A stretch of DNA of 21,861 nt from DASSLY01 sp035689185 (GTDB lineage Bacteria; Actinomycetota; Actinomycetes; Actinomycetales; Dermatophilaceae): NCBI GenBank assembly GCA_035689185.1, contig DASSLY010000077.1, forward strand, positions 1-21,861, in the 5' to 3' direction. Of this stretch, positions 21,861 through 21,861 are shown piece by piece (the stretch's first letter is position 1; each line of letters starts with the position of its first letter). The notes beneath the pieces were generated by a model, which ran no database searches, was not told the DNA's origin, and saw only the letters and a program-made list of their open reading frames with translations. The position numbers and the translations under genes were made by a program.

Positions 21861-21861
21861 C

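Noticed and set aside
1..21861. tRNA genes, insertion sequences or prophage
   Set aside because: I saw no T-loop/cloverleaf signature, transposase or integrase motif, or terminal inverted repeats flanking a gene anywhere in the window.

Overview
The window is chromosomal DNA from a very GC-rich actinobacterium (Actinomycetota). The evidence is the strong G/C bias at third codon positions, frequent GTG starts, many leaderless promoters of the form TANNNT followed 6-8 nt later by GTG or ATG, a 13E12-type DUF222/HNH gene, and a riboflavin operon containing a RibM-type (PnuC-like) transporter. A Micrococcales relative would fit, but I cannot place it further from sequence alone.

Layout. 1-4275 (+) is a ribosome-maturation cluster: HIT protein, phoH (ybeZ-like), ybeY, a CorC/HlyC CBS-domain membrane protein and era. 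4276-4354 is a short convergent gap filled with decayed copies of the 3' end of era. 4355-5800 (-) is an M4 (protealysin-type) metallopeptidase with a repeat-rich N-terminus. 5801-6552 has no credible gene and is mostly a nested tandem repeat. 6553-6813 (-) is a small helix-turn-helix protein. It is divergent, across an array of TTGACG half-sites, from a HAD hydrolase (6888-7820) with a 100-residue Pro/Ser/Asp repeat extension. The HAD gene overlaps fmt and rsmB by 4 nt each; rpe follows from its own promoter. 11155-11277 is an FMN riboswitch controlling ribD-ribE-ribM-ribBA-ribH, in which every junction overlaps by 1 or 4 nt. 15567-15951 is a non-coding 14-bp repeat field. Then come a VanY-type D,D-carboxypeptidase, a Nudix hydrolase with a GNAT-like N-terminus, hisE, hisG and a PH-domain membrane protein. 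19168-19694 is a G-rich repeat field between convergent genes. The right end (-) carries a DUF222/HNH protein, a histidine-phosphatase-family protein and the last 28 codons of an unidentified gene.

Function. Most genes are housekeeping: 16S rRNA processing and ribosome assembly, initiator-tRNA formylation, 16S rRNA methylation, pentose-phosphate epimerisation (making ribulose 5-phosphate, a riboflavin precursor made next door), riboflavin synthesis and uptake, and early histidine synthesis.

I found no defence island, prophage, insertion sequence, CRISPR array or tRNA. The most unusual content is a set of at least seven unrelated tandem-repeat expansions (periods of about 12, 14, 21 nested in about 200, 33, 36, 39 and 60 bp), both between genes and inside three otherwise ordinary proteins. 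They are densest around the M4 peptidase / HTH / HAD locus. I regard that locus as the best candidate for something undescribed, but the sequence does not prove it is a functional system.
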